From Bradyrhizobium tropiciagri (GTDB lineage: Bacteria > Pseudomonadota > Alphaproteobacteria > Rhizobiales > Xanthobacteraceae): a stretch of 64,000 nt of DNA. The stretch is taken from positions 496,001 to 560,000 of the forward strand of contig NZ_JAFCKF010000001.1 of assembly GCF_018130545.1 (NCBI RefSeq), in the 5' to 3' direction. Both the position numbers and the translations under genes were made by a program. Below are positions 56,480 to 64,000 of the stretch, one piece after another. Position 1 is the first letter of the stretch. Every line of letters starts with the position of its first letter. Below the pieces are notes generated by a model, which had not been told where the DNA came from, ran no database searches, and saw only the letters and a program-made list of their open reading frames with translations.

Positions 56480-56745
56480 TGTGTCAGTCGGTAGGTATCC
56501 GGACAAGAGGCCGGACAGCCGCCAAGGGGTGGAAGAACCGAGGGTCGTTTACGTCCGAGAGGACACGAGGCGGCCAGCATCTCTCTCCAGGGATGCCGTT
56601 GAAGGTCTCACCACTCTTTGCAACCGTGACTGGCAGCCGGAGGCGAACCGGCGCACCCCGCTCTCAACGGGGGACGCGACTTAAAGCAACGACGGATCGG
56701 GCTTTTTTGGTCTCTACCGGCATTCCAACGCCGGCGCGGGCTACT
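56480..56745 (+). promoter_or_regulatory. speF-like structured leader of the ornithine decarboxylase gene
   Basis: The long leader (over 400 bases) upstream of the decarboxylase contains many strong stems: TCCGG/CCGGA (56498-56515), GTCC-GAGA-GGAC (56553-56564), GCATC/GATGC (56577-56596), CCCCG/CGGGG (56656-56673), and the block TCTCTACCGGCATTCC followed by GCCGGC (56711-56735). Arrangement and position resemble the speF cis-regulatory RNA (Rfam) of alphaproteobacterial ornithine decarboxylases. The family match is from memory, so the boundaries are approximate. Confidence 0.6.
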
Positions 56746-56927
56746 GAAAAGGCTTGTCCTTCATTGCCAGGTGTGCGGGCGGGAAGCTCTCCCAACCAAT
56801 CCACGGCAGCACAGTCTGGTTTGAGTTTTTCGGCTTCGTTGCGCCTCCATCGCGCGATGTGGCCGGAGCGCTCTTATCCGACGTCACGTTGATACGGATC
56901 CCGTCGCTGGGGCCGTTGGAGAGTGCC

Positions 56928-58070
56928 ATGACTGAACGTATCCAGGAATTCCTGCGCAACCGCCGCAGCGAAGGTCTCGACACCGAGCCGTGCCTCGTCG
57001 TCGACCTCGAAGTCGTGCGCGACAACTACCAGACCTTCGCGAAGGCGCTGCCGGACAGCCGCGTGTTCTACGCTGTCAAAGCCAACCCGGCGCCCGAAGT
57101 GCTCTCCCTGCTCGCCTCGCTCGGCTCCTGCTTCGACACAGCGACGGTTGCGGAAATCGAAATGGCGCTGGCCGCTGGTGCGACGCCGGACCGCATCTCC
57201 TATGGCAACACGATCAAGAAGGAGCGCGACATCGCGCGTGCCTTCGCGCTCGGCATTCGTCTGTTCGCGGTCGATTGCGCCGCCGAGGTCGAGAAGGTCG
57301 CGCGCGCCGCGCCCGGCGCCAAGGTGTTCTGCCGCATCCTCTATGATTGCGCCGGCGCCGAGTGGCCGCTGTCGCGCAAGTTCGGCTGCGACCCGGAGAT
57401 GGCGGTCGAGGTGCTCGACCTCGCCAAGCGCCTCGGGCTGGAGCCGTGCGGCATCTCGTTCCATGTCGGCTCGCAGCAGCGCAAGGTGAAGGCGTGGGAC
57501 CGCGCGCTCGCGATGGCGTCGACCGTTTTCCGTGACTGCGCCGAGCGCGGCATCAACCTCACCATGGTCAACATGGGCGGTGGCTTCCCGACCAAGTATC
57601 TCAAGGACGTTCCGCCGGTCCTGCAATATGGCCGGTCGATCTTCCGCGCGCTGCGCAAGCATTTCGGCAACCAGATCCCGGAGACGATCATCGAGCCGGG
57701 CCGCGGCATGGTCGGCAATGCCGGGATCATCGAGACCGAAGTCGTTCTGATCTCGAAGAAGAGCGACGAGGACGAGGTTCGCTGGGTCTATCTCGACATC
57801 GGCAAGTTCGGCGGTCTCGCCGAGACGATGGACGAGTCGATCCGCTACGCCATCCGCACCCCGCATGACGGGGCGGACATGACGCCGTGCGTGCTCGCGG
57901 GCCCGACCTGCGACAGCGCCGACGTGCTGTACGAGAAGCTGCCGTATCCGCTCCCGGTGACGCTCGAGATCGGTGACAAGCTGCTGATCGAAGGCACCGG
58001 CGCGTATACGTCGACCTACTCGTCGGTGGCATTCAACGGCATTCCGCCGCTGAGAACCTACCACATCTGA
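56928..58070 (+). CDS. Ornithine/lysine decarboxylase (type III, PLP-dependent)
   Basis: A 380-residue PLP enzyme of the alanine-racemase fold. The PLP lysine is Lys51 in FYAVKANPAP; other conserved parts are ISFHVGSQQ, GGGFPTKY (phosphate loop), EPGRGMVGNAG, GPTCDSADV (Cys/Asp of the active site) and GAYTSTYSSVAFNG. It makes putrescine (or cadaverine), the amine feeding homospermidine synthase encoded downstream at 59556. The ATG at 56928 follows GGAGAG; the upstream in-frame part belongs to the leader. Confidence 0.95.
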   Translation: MTERIQEFLRNRRSEGLDTEPCLVVDLEVVRDNYQTFAKALPDSRVFYAVKANPAPEVLSLLASLGSCFDTATVAEIEMALAAGATPDRISYGNTIKKERDIARAFALGIRLFAVDCAAEVEKVARAAPGAKVFCRILYDCAGAEWPLSRKFGCDPEMAVEVLDLAKRLGLEPCGISFHVGSQQRKVKAWDRALAMASTVFRDCAERGINLTMVNMGGGFPTKYLKDVPPVLQYGRSIFRALRKHFGNQIPETIIEPGRGMVGNAGIIETEVVLISKKSDEDEVRWVYLDIGKFGGLAETMDESIRYAIRTPHDGADMTPCVLAGPTCDSADVLYEKLPYPLPVTLEIGDKLLIEGTGAYTSTYSSVAFNGIPPLRTYHI

Positions 58071-58098
58071 CCTAGCCTCCGATTCGAGGCCTGAACCG

Positions 58099-58135
58099 GG
58101 AGCCGGCTCCGCCGGCTCCTCTCCGAACCATTTTT
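58099..58135 (+). terminator. Terminator-like hairpin after the decarboxylase gene
   Basis: GGAGCCGGC (58099-58107), TCC loop, GCCGGCTCC (58111-58119); a run of five T comes 12 bases after the stem (58131-58135). Strong stem, but the spacing to the T-run is long for an ideal intrinsic terminator. Confidence 0.5.
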
Positions 58136-58198
58136 GAATCTTCGAACGACGCTTGCCGCGGCCTACGACCAGCCGTTGCGAGCGAGGACTGACGTGCC

Positions 58199-58831
58199 AT
58201 GACTGCAAAACGGAACAGCCCCGTTGCCCTCATCCGAAAAACCACTCCGTTCGCGATCCGTGCGGAGCGGGCTTCGGACGTCGTCGCGCGCGAAGCGCTG
58301 CTGGATGCCTGCTTTGGCGACAACCGCCATACGCGCACCTGCCAGCGCCTGCGCGACGGACGCGCGCCCGCCGCAGGCCTGAGCCTGTCGGCCATGCGCA
58401 ATGACGGCCGGCTGGTTGGAACCGTGCGGCTGTGGCACGTCAGCGCGGGGGGCCGCAGCGCGCTGATGCTGGGGCCGCTGGCTGTCGATGACGACTGCCG
58501 CGGCCTCGGCGTCGGCGCCGCGCTGATGCAGCGCGCGCTGGCGGTGGCGAAGGCCCGTGGCCATGGCGCGGTGATCCTGCTTGGCGATGCGCCCTACTAT
58601 GCTCGTTATGGCTTCACCGCCGCCAGGACCGGCGAGCTATCACTGCCCGGCGCGTTCGAACGCGAGCGGCTGCTCGGCCTCGAGCTGGTCGAGGGCGCGC
58701 TGGACGGCGCCTGGGGCATGATCACGCCGACCGGCGCGGCGCTGCCCGAGAGCCTGCCCAAGAGCAAGGCATCGGAGCGCAAGGCGGCCCGGACCCGGAA
58801 GGCACCACTCGCCGTGCCGCACGCGGCGTAA
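58199..58831 (+). CDS. GNAT-family N-acetyltransferase (YhbS-like)
   Basis: A 210-residue protein. The acetyl-CoA-binding segment reads MLGPLAVDDDCRGLGVGAAL (motif A with R/Q-x-x-G-x-G/A), followed by ILLGDAPYYARYGFTAA, the Tyr-rich block typical of YhbS-type acetyltransferases. A basic tail of 40 residues ends it. In this polyamine gene setting it could acetylate a polyamine, but that is only inference. ATG at 58199. Confidence 0.88.
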   Translation: MTAKRNSPVALIRKTTPFAIRAERASDVVAREALLDACFGDNRHTRTCQRLRDGRAPAAGLSLSAMRNDGRLVGTVRLWHVSAGGRSALMLGPLAVDDDCRGLGVGAALMQRALAVAKARGHGAVILLGDAPYYARYGFTAARTGELSLPGAFERERLLGLELVEGALDGAWGMITPTGAALPESLPKSKASERKAARTRKAPLAVPHAA

Positions 58832-58841
58832 GGCGGGCGCC

Positions 58842-59009
58842 ATGGCAGAGAACCTTCCCGCAATCGATGGCGCGCGTCCGCGTTGGCGCGGCCTCGTCAC
58901 CACTGTCATGCTGATCCTGATCTCGGTCATGATCGTCAGGGACATCCTGATCCGGCGCTGGACCGGCACAGCGCCGTCGCCGCCGGACGCCACGCAGCAG
59001 TCCCACTAG
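58842..59009 (+). CDS. 55-residue single-pass membrane protein
   Basis: ATG at 58842 opens a 55-codon gene, 10 bases after the acetyltransferase stop. It encodes MAENLPAIDGARPRW, then a helix GLVTTVMLILISVMIVRDIL with basic residues RRW after it, and a Pro/Ser-rich tail. Charge pattern and spacing fit a real translated small membrane protein in the operon. No family known to me. Confidence 0.65.
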   Translation: MAENLPAIDGARPRWRGLVTTVMLILISVMIVRDILIRRWTGTAPSPPDATQQSH

Positions 59010-59128
59010 CCACCGGCCGCAGGGCCGAAATCCAAGAACCGAATCCAAGGTCCGAATCCAAGGGGTTGCGCGGGCGCCAAAAATGCCCGTAAACCCCGCG
59101 CAAAGCCATTTTTCAGTCGAGGTCCCGC

Positions 59129-59518
59129 ATGCCCCGCCGCCTGATTTCCACCGGCTCGCCTTTTGAAAAGACCGCCGGCTACAGCCGCGCCGTGATCGAC
59201 GGCGACTTCGCCTTCGTCGCCGGAACCACCGGCTACGACTACACCACGATGACCATGCCAGCGGATGTCACGAGCCAGTCACGGAACTGCTTCAAGACCA
59301 TCGAAGCTGCCCTCAACGAGGGCGGCTTCGCGATGGCCGACATCGTGCGTGCGACCTACTATCTCACCGACGTCAACGATGCGGACGCCCATTTCGCGGT
59401 CTGCGGCGAAGTCCTCGGCAACATCCGCCCGGCCGCAACGATGCTGATCGTCGCGGGGCTCTTGAAGCCCGAGATGAAGGTCGAGATCGAAGTCACCGCA
59501 AAGCGACGTAACCCCTGA
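59129..59518 (+). CDS. RidA (YjgF/YER057c) family protein
   Basis: A 129-residue protein with GYSRAVIDGDFAFVAGTTG, then SRNCFKTIEAALNEGGFAMA, IVRATYYLTDVNDADAHFAV and the terminal EIEVTAKRR. The order follows the RidA fold. The reactive-enamine-binding arginine typical of active deaminases (R near 105) is not evident at the expected place: the segment reads GNIRPAATMLIVAGLLKPE, where R does occur in IRPAAT, so activity is plausible. It sits between the decarboxylase and homospermidine synthase genes. Confidence 0.88.
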   Translation: MPRRLISTGSPFEKTAGYSRAVIDGDFAFVAGTTGYDYTTMTMPADVTSQSRNCFKTIEAALNEGGFAMADIVRATYYLTDVNDADAHFAVCGEVLGNIRPAATMLIVAGLLKPEMKVEIEVTAKRRNP

Positions 59519-59555
59519 TCCACCCTACCCGCCGCTCGGCGCTCTCCTGGAGAAA

Positions 59556-61001
59556 ATGATGAGCCCCTCCTCGCAGATCTACGCGAAAATCACCGGCCCC
59601 ATTGTCATGATCGGCTTCGGCTCGATCGGCAAAGGCACGCTGCCGATGATCGAGCGGCATCTCGATTACGACAAGTCGCGCGTCACCGTGATCGACCCCA
59701 AGGACGAGGGCCGCAAGGCGCATTGCGAGAAGCAGAACGTCAAGTTCATCCAGAAGGCCGTGACCAAGGACAACTACCGCGAGCTGCTGACGCCGCTGCT
59801 CACCGAAGGCGGCGGCCAGGGCTTCTGCGTCAATCTCTCGGTCGATACCGGCTCGACCGACATCATGGAGCTCTGCAACGAGCTCGGCGCGCTCTATATC
59901 GACACCGTCAACGAGCCCTGGCTCGGCTTCTATTTCGATTCCTCGAAGGGCCCGGAAGCGCGCTCCAACTACGCGCTGCGCGAAGTGACACTGGCCGCCA
60001 AGAAGGCGCGCCCGGCGGGCTCGACCACGGCGGTGTCCTGCTGCGGCGCCAATCCCGGCATGGTCTCGTTTTTCGTCAAGCAGGCGCTGCTCAATGTCGC
60101 CGCCGACCTGAAGCTCAACGCTCCCCGGCCGAAGACCAAGGCCGAATGGGCCGACCTGATGCGGCAGGCAGGCATCAAGGGCATCCACATCGCCGAACGC
60201 GACACCCAGCGGTCCAAGACCCCGAAGGAGCCTGATGTCTTCGTCAACACCTGGTCGGTGGAAGGCTTCCTGTCGGAAGGCGTGCAGCCGTCCGAACTCG
60301 GCTGGGGCACCCACGAAAAATGGATGCCCGAGAACGCGCACACCCACGAGGCCGGCTGCGGCGCTGCGATCTATCTGATGCAGCCCGGCGCCAACACCCG
60401 CGTGCGGACCTGGTGCCCGACTCGCGGCGCGCAGTATGGCTTCCTCGTCACCCACAACGAGTCGATCTCGATCGCCGATTACTTCACGGTGCGTGACGCA
60501 TCGGGCAAGGCGGTCTATCGGCCGACCTGCCACTATGCCTATCATCCGGCCGACGATGCCGTGCTGTCGCTGCATGAAATGTTCGGCCGCGCCGCGAAGA
60601 TGCAGGAGAAGCACCACATCCTCGACGAGAACGAGATCGTCGACGGCATCGACGAGCTCGGCGTGTTGCTGTTCGGCCACGACAACAATGCCTACTGGTA
60701 CGGCTCGCAGCTCTCGATCGAAGAGACCCGCGCCCTCGCGCCCTATCAGAACGCCACTGGCCTGCAGGTGACCTCGGCAGTGCTCGGCGGCATGGTGTGG
60801 GCGCTGGAGAACCCGAACGAAGGCATCGTCGAGGCCGACGAGATGGATTTCGATCGTTTGCTGGAGATCCAGCTGCCCTATCTCGGCCCGGTGAAGGGCT
60901 TTTACACCGACTGGACCCCGCTGACCGATCGTCCCGGACTGTTCCCGGAAGACATCGACACCAGCGATCCCTGGCAGTTCAAGAACATCCTGGTGCGCTG
61001 A
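59556..61001 (+). CDS. hss: Homospermidine synthase
   Basis: A 481-residue NAD-dependent enzyme with an N-terminal dinucleotide fold (GPIVMIGFGSIGKGTLPMIE), then the catalytic-domain blocks LYIDTVNEPWLGFYFDSSKG, SCCGANPGMVSFFVKQALL, and PTCHYAYHPADDAVLSLHE. It joins two putrescines to form homospermidine, the main polyamine of many rhizobia. It fits with the decarboxylase at 56928. ATG at 59556 with GGAGAAA upstream; a second ATG follows at once. Confidence 0.96.
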   Translation: MMSPSSQIYAKITGPIVMIGFGSIGKGTLPMIERHLDYDKSRVTVIDPKDEGRKAHCEKQNVKFIQKAVTKDNYRELLTPLLTEGGGQGFCVNLSVDTGSTDIMELCNELGALYIDTVNEPWLGFYFDSSKGPEARSNYALREVTLAAKKARPAGSTTAVSCCGANPGMVSFFVKQALLNVAADLKLNAPRPKTKAEWADLMRQAGIKGIHIAERDTQRSKTPKEPDVFVNTWSVEGFLSEGVQPSELGWGTHEKWMPENAHTHEAGCGAAIYLMQPGANTRVRTWCPTRGAQYGFLVTHNESISIADYFTVRDASGKAVYRPTCHYAYHPADDAVLSLHEMFGRAAKMQEKHHILDENEIVDGIDELGVLLFGHDNNAYWYGSQLSIEETRALAPYQNATGLQVTSAVLGGMVWALENPNEGIVEADEMDFDRLLEIQLPYLGPVKGFYTDWTPLTDRPGLFPEDIDTSDPWQFKNILVR

Positions 61002-61103
61002 CAAGCGCACCTTTCGCCTCCCACGATTGCCTTTCGGCGTATGGCCTTCGGCCGGCCGCGGTGCTAGCGAACCGGCCGGCCGCAAGCCATCTGGGAGGAT
61101 CGC

Positions 61104-62711
61104 ATGAAAAACCTTGCCTGCATCGCGGGGGCCGCTGGCCTCCTGATCGCGTCCAGCGCTCTGGCGGCGGACACCGGGCAGCTGCCCTGCAAGACCACGC
61201 AGGAATGCAACGAGAACGCCGCCAAGATCGGCGCCAATGCGCCGAGCAGCGCGCTGCCCTCGACCAGCAAGGCGGACGCCGCCGAGGACCAGTTCTACTG
61301 GCTCAACAAGATCAACAAGGCCTCCACCGTCATGCTGGTGGAGGAAAACATCTTCCCGAAGGACGTCGGCCAGCTGATCGCCAAGGGCGTGGATTTCGCG
61401 ATCCGTCAGGCCCAGCAGCCGGACGGCAAACGCCCGAGCGACGTGCTCCAGATCGAGAAGATCATGACCGACAAGGTCGGCGAGGAAGCGTCCGTCATCC
61501 ATGCCGGGCGCAGCCGCCAGGACATGTACGCGACCTTCCGCGCCGCCAAGCTAAGGAACCAGACGCTGGATTTTGCCGAAGCGTTGCTCGGCTTGCGTGC
61601 CAAGCTGCTCGCCAAGGCGGCCGACAATCTCGATGCGCTGATGCCTGGCTATACCAACGGCGTGCAGGCGGTGCCGATCACCTATGGTCACTACCTGCTG
61701 GCCTATGAGGAATCCTTCGAGCGGGACCAGCAGCGTATCAGCGAGGCCTATCGCCGGCTCAACCTCAGCCCGATGGGCGTCGGAGTCATGTCCGACTCGA
61801 TATGGCCGCTGAACCGCGCACGCCTCGCCCAGCTGCTCGGCTTTGACGGTATCGTCGAGAACTCGATGGACGCCAACCAGGTGATCCCCTTCGACAACCA
61901 GCTCGAGGCCACCGCGATCGCCAATTCGGCCGCCATCCGCGTCGGCGTGATGATGCAGGACCTGCATACGCAATACGCCGAGGTACGGCCGTGGCTATTG
62001 CTGCAGGAGGGTTCGACCTACACCAGCAGCTCGATGCCGCAGAAGCGTAATCCAGGCCTGATCATGCAGGCGAGGATCGCAGCTTCCGACGTGGTCGGGT
62101 TGTCGGGGGCGGTGTCGATCCGCGCGCACAACGTGATGTCGGGCATGGTCGACTCCAAGGCCGAGTCCGAGGATATCGGCCTGTTCCCGCGTGCGATCAA
62201 AATGGTGACCGCCACCGACCGGGTGTTCGATGCGATCGTGGTCAACAAGGCGCGCGCCAAGGAAGAGCTGGAGAGCGACTGGACCTCGACCATGAACCTC
62301 GCCGAGCTGCTGCTCGAAGCGCACAAGATTCCGTTCCGCGTCGGGCACGGCTTTGCATCGCAGATGGTCAGCTATGCACGGCCACTCGACCTGACGCCGA
62401 AGACGATTCCGTTCGACGTGGTGACCGACCTGTTCGCCAAGACGCTCGCCAAATTCAACATGCCGGCGCAGCCATTCCCGATGAGCGAGGCAGAATTCCG
62501 AGAGGTGATGTCGCCGGAATGGATCGTGACGCACACCAAGGGCGTGGGCGGTCCGCAGCCTGACGAGACCGCGCGCATGCTCAAACAAGCCCGGCAGCGC
62601 CTCGATGCCGACAAGGCCTGGCTTGCCGCGCAGCGCGACAAGCTCGCGAAAGCCGACGTCGCGCTCGACCAGAGCTTTGCGGCGCTATTGCCAAAGGACA
62701 ACGCGCAATAG
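61104..62711 (+). CDS. Exported argininosuccinate-lyase/fumarase-superfamily enzyme
   Basis: A 535-residue protein with a clear signal peptide (MKNLACIAGAAGLLIASSAL, cut near ALA/AD at 21-22) followed by the alpha-helical lyase fold. The family signature loop is SSSMPQKRNPGL at about 308-319, and conserved H/N residues lie in IHAGRSRQDMYATF (like the ASL substrate-binding HTGRSRND block) and ITYGHYLLAYEES. ASL is normally cytoplasmic, so a periplasmic location is unusual. The substrate is unknown; acetoacetate decarboxylase is convergent next door. Confidence 0.9.
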   Translation: MKNLACIAGAAGLLIASSALAADTGQLPCKTTQECNENAAKIGANAPSSALPSTSKADAAEDQFYWLNKINKASTVMLVEENIFPKDVGQLIAKGVDFAIRQAQQPDGKRPSDVLQIEKIMTDKVGEEASVIHAGRSRQDMYATFRAAKLRNQTLDFAEALLGLRAKLLAKAADNLDALMPGYTNGVQAVPITYGHYLLAYEESFERDQQRISEAYRRLNLSPMGVGVMSDSIWPLNRARLAQLLGFDGIVENSMDANQVIPFDNQLEATAIANSAAIRVGVMMQDLHTQYAEVRPWLLLQEGSTYTSSSMPQKRNPGLIMQARIAASDVVGLSGAVSIRAHNVMSGMVDSKAESEDIGLFPRAIKMVTATDRVFDAIVVNKARAKEELESDWTSTMNLAELLLEAHKIPFRVGHGFASQMVSYARPLDLTPKTIPFDVVTDLFAKTLAKFNMPAQPFPMSEAEFREVMSPEWIVTHTKGVGGPQPDETARMLKQARQRLDADKAWLAAQRDKLAKADVALDQSFAALLPKDNAQ

Positions 62712-62754
62712 CCGCGACGGATTGGGGCGCGCCATGGCGCGCCCCGCAACCTCG

Positions 62755-63495
62755 TCACCTCGCCATGTAGTCGAACGCCACCGAGCCGAGGCCTAGCGTC
62801 AGATCCGCCTTGTAATGCAGCGCCGAGATCACCTCGCGCACCGGCAGGCGGGCGACGTCGCACAGCGCGTGCGGAAACAGCCCGAGCGCAGCGGGACCGG
62901 TCCAGGCCTCCTTCAAGGTGATGTCGTCGAGGTGAAAGCGCACCAGCTCGCAGATCCGCGGGCTGCCGTCGACATGCGGGATGATCTTCAGGATGAAGTT
63001 CGGCGCCTTCATCGAATTCACGACCGTGTCGTGATCGACCTTGCGGTACTTGTAGCCCATCGTGGCGGAGGCGCAGAGCACCGAGCCGTAATGTAGCGAG
63101 CCGACCAGGACGTCGCTCTCGACGGAGATCTTGGGCCGCGCCAGCTTCTTCGGAAATCCCCACAGCTCGCGGCCGCCGGCGATCGGAGCCTCGTCGTCGA
63201 GATACATCGCGTGGGTATAGGCGCCGAGCTCACCCTTGAAGCGGACCGGGATCACCTGCCCGGTCTCGGTGTAGTCGCCGAAGCCGGTCGAGTCCGGCAT
63301 GCGGATGAATTCATACTTCACGACGGGCTCGGCGACCTCGAGCGGCTCTGGCACCACGGCCGCAAGCGCCTCGGGGTCGGTCCTGTAGGTGATGATGAAA
63401 TATTCGCGATCGAAGAACCGGTACGGCCCCGGCGGAAACGACGGGTTGGTGAGCGGCATCGAATAGGCAGTGCGCCTGATATCCTCGATCTTCAT
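62755..63495 (-). CDS. adc: Acetoacetate decarboxylase
   Basis: A 246-residue enzyme, normal length. The Schiff-base lysine lies in [13 protein letters not shown] (Lys116 with the adjacent Lys117), and the helper glutamate in [13 protein letters not shown] (Glu77). It converts acetoacetate to acetone and CO2. The ATG at 63495 ([12 protein letters not shown]) is the family start. No acetone-metabolism genes are next to it; the convergent lyase gene ends 43 bases away. Confidence 0.94.
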   Translation of the reverse strand: MKIEDIRRTAYSMPLTNPSFPPGPYRFFDREYFIITYRTDPEALAAVVPEPLEVAEPVVKYEFIRMPDSTGFGDYTETGQVIPVRFKGELGAYTHAMYLDDEAPIAGGRELWGFPKKLARPKISVESDVLVGSLHYGSVLCASATMGYKYRKVDHDTVVNSMKAPNFILKIIPHVDGSPRICELVRFHLDDITLKEAWTGPAALGLFPHALCDVARLPVREVISALHYKADLTLGLGSVAFDYMAR

Positions 63496-63615
63496 GGATA
63501 GCCCCATCTGTCGTTGGCAAGACGACAGATTATGGCTGGCGGGGATGACGGAGGCGAGACCGTATAATCGGCAGCATCAGTCAAATGCGCGTCACACGAA
63601 GGGGCCGCGGCACGG

Positions 63616-63948
63616 CTATTTCTTGTCGATCGGCGGCGCGGTCTTCTCGGCGGGCGCCGGCGGCAGCACCGGCTTGGCGCCCGCCTTTTGCGCCTCATCA
63701 TCGGGACGAGCCGGCTGCGGCGCCGGGGTGGTCGGCCGCTCGCCGCCCGGCTTCGACTCGGCCGGCGGCGCGGTCTTCTGCGGCTCCGGCGTCGGCGAGG
63801 CCTGCAACGGCTGGGTGGCCTGCGCCACCTCTTGCGGCGGGGCGGCGTTGATGGCGTGCAGCGACAGCGCCGCAATCGCAACGCCCGCCGCGACCAACGC
63901 CGAGGCGATCAGCACATCCTTCCGCAGTTTGCTCCGATCCTCAGCCAT
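63616..63948 (-). CDS. Single-pass membrane protein with Pro-rich C-terminus
   Basis: A 110-residue protein: a cytoplasmic start MAEDRSKLRKDV, one membrane helix (LIASALVAAGVAIAALSLHA), and a long Pro/Ala/Lys-rich periplasmic tail. Nothing indicates a specific function. Start at 63948 is preferred to ATGs at 63963/63966, which would add 5-6 residues. It stands alone at the right end of the window. Confidence 0.7.
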   Translation of the reverse strand: MAEDRSKLRKDVLIASALVAAGVAIAALSLHAINAAPPQEVAQATQPLQASPTPEPQKTAPPAESKPGGERPTTPAPQPARPDDEAQKAGAKPVLPPAPAEKTAPPIDKK

Positions 63949-64000
63949 CCCGTTCACCCGCATCATGTCAGCGAGGTCAACGATCCGGCTACCGCATGGT

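Noticed and set aside
59493-61502. A 669-codon minus-strand frame across the homospermidine synthase gene
   Set aside because: It covers a confident gene on the opposite strand and reads as arginine/alanine-rich low-complexity sequence.

Overview
The window is high-GC chromosomal DNA of an alphaproteobacterium in the Hyphomicrobiales, most likely Bradyrhizobium or a close relative. The reasons are specific: a guanidine-I riboswitch behind a sigma-54 promoter, a ROSE-type RNA thermometer on a small heat-shock gene, an sRNA of the suhB/mmgR type, a CpdR cell-cycle regulator next to an N-formylglutamate amidohydrolase, an IalB-family protein, and the short palindromic intergenic repeats usual in this group. 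No taxonomic marker such as rRNA is present, so the genus is an inference.

Region by region. 1-3060 (minus): guanidine/urea-carboxylase-type ABC importer (binding protein, permease, ATPase) running into the first codons of a carboxylase-associated gene, under a sigma-54 promoter, riboswitch and intrinsic terminator. 3331-6968 (minus): AraC regulator, class III CoA-transferase, SDR and GST. 7117-10832: 5-oxoprolinase genes pxpA (minus) and pxpB-pxpC-dapA-like (plus), with a three-copy 17-bp repeat in the divergent gap. 10846-18122 (minus): AraC regulator, a 1512-residue trimeric autotransporter adhesin, an IalB-like protein and an unknown exported protein. 18123-24411: gene-poor stretch with a Gly/Tyr-rich exported protein, a GGDEF-EAL protein coupled to a polytopic membrane protein, small membrane proteins, a possible structured RNA and repeats. 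24412-34638: tRNA-Val, cpdR, formylglutamate hydrolase, suhB-type sRNA, hisN-like phosphatase, a Bug-type binding protein, a dioxygenase, a LysR/TauE pair, a LysE exporter and an adenylate cyclase-TPR fusion.

34658-44029: lipase-like hydrolase, heat-shock gene with sigma-32 promoter and ROSE leader, then gltB and gltD (glutamate synthase). 44116-51961: small exported protein, outer-membrane beta-barrel, KdsD isomerase, an HxlR regulator divergent from an AhpD-like gene across two palindromes, NfeD/QmcA pair, hemH and a MAPEG protein. 52036-55876 (minus): M3 oligopeptidase, DUF1007 protein and nickel/cobalt exporter-family permease, all joined by 4-base overlaps. 56006-61001: polyamine block with a speF-like leader, ornithine/lysine decarboxylase and homospermidine synthase. 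61104-63948: an exported argininosuccinate-lyase-like enzyme, acetoacetate decarboxylase and a proline-rich membrane protein.

Nitrogen metabolism recurs: guanidine uptake, 5-oxoproline hydrolysis, formylglutamate hydrolysis, glutamate synthase and polyamines. The best-supported regulatory finds are the sigma-54/riboswitch/terminator chain at 2869-3057, the sigma-32/ROSE leader at 35681-35826, the twin HxlR operators at 48148-48186 and the suhB-type sRNA at 26249-26336. The least explained elements are the 17-bp repeat array at 7984-8034, the multi-hairpin RNA candidate at 23089-23248, the c-di-GMP/membrane-protein pair at 20241-22648 and the adhesin operon.
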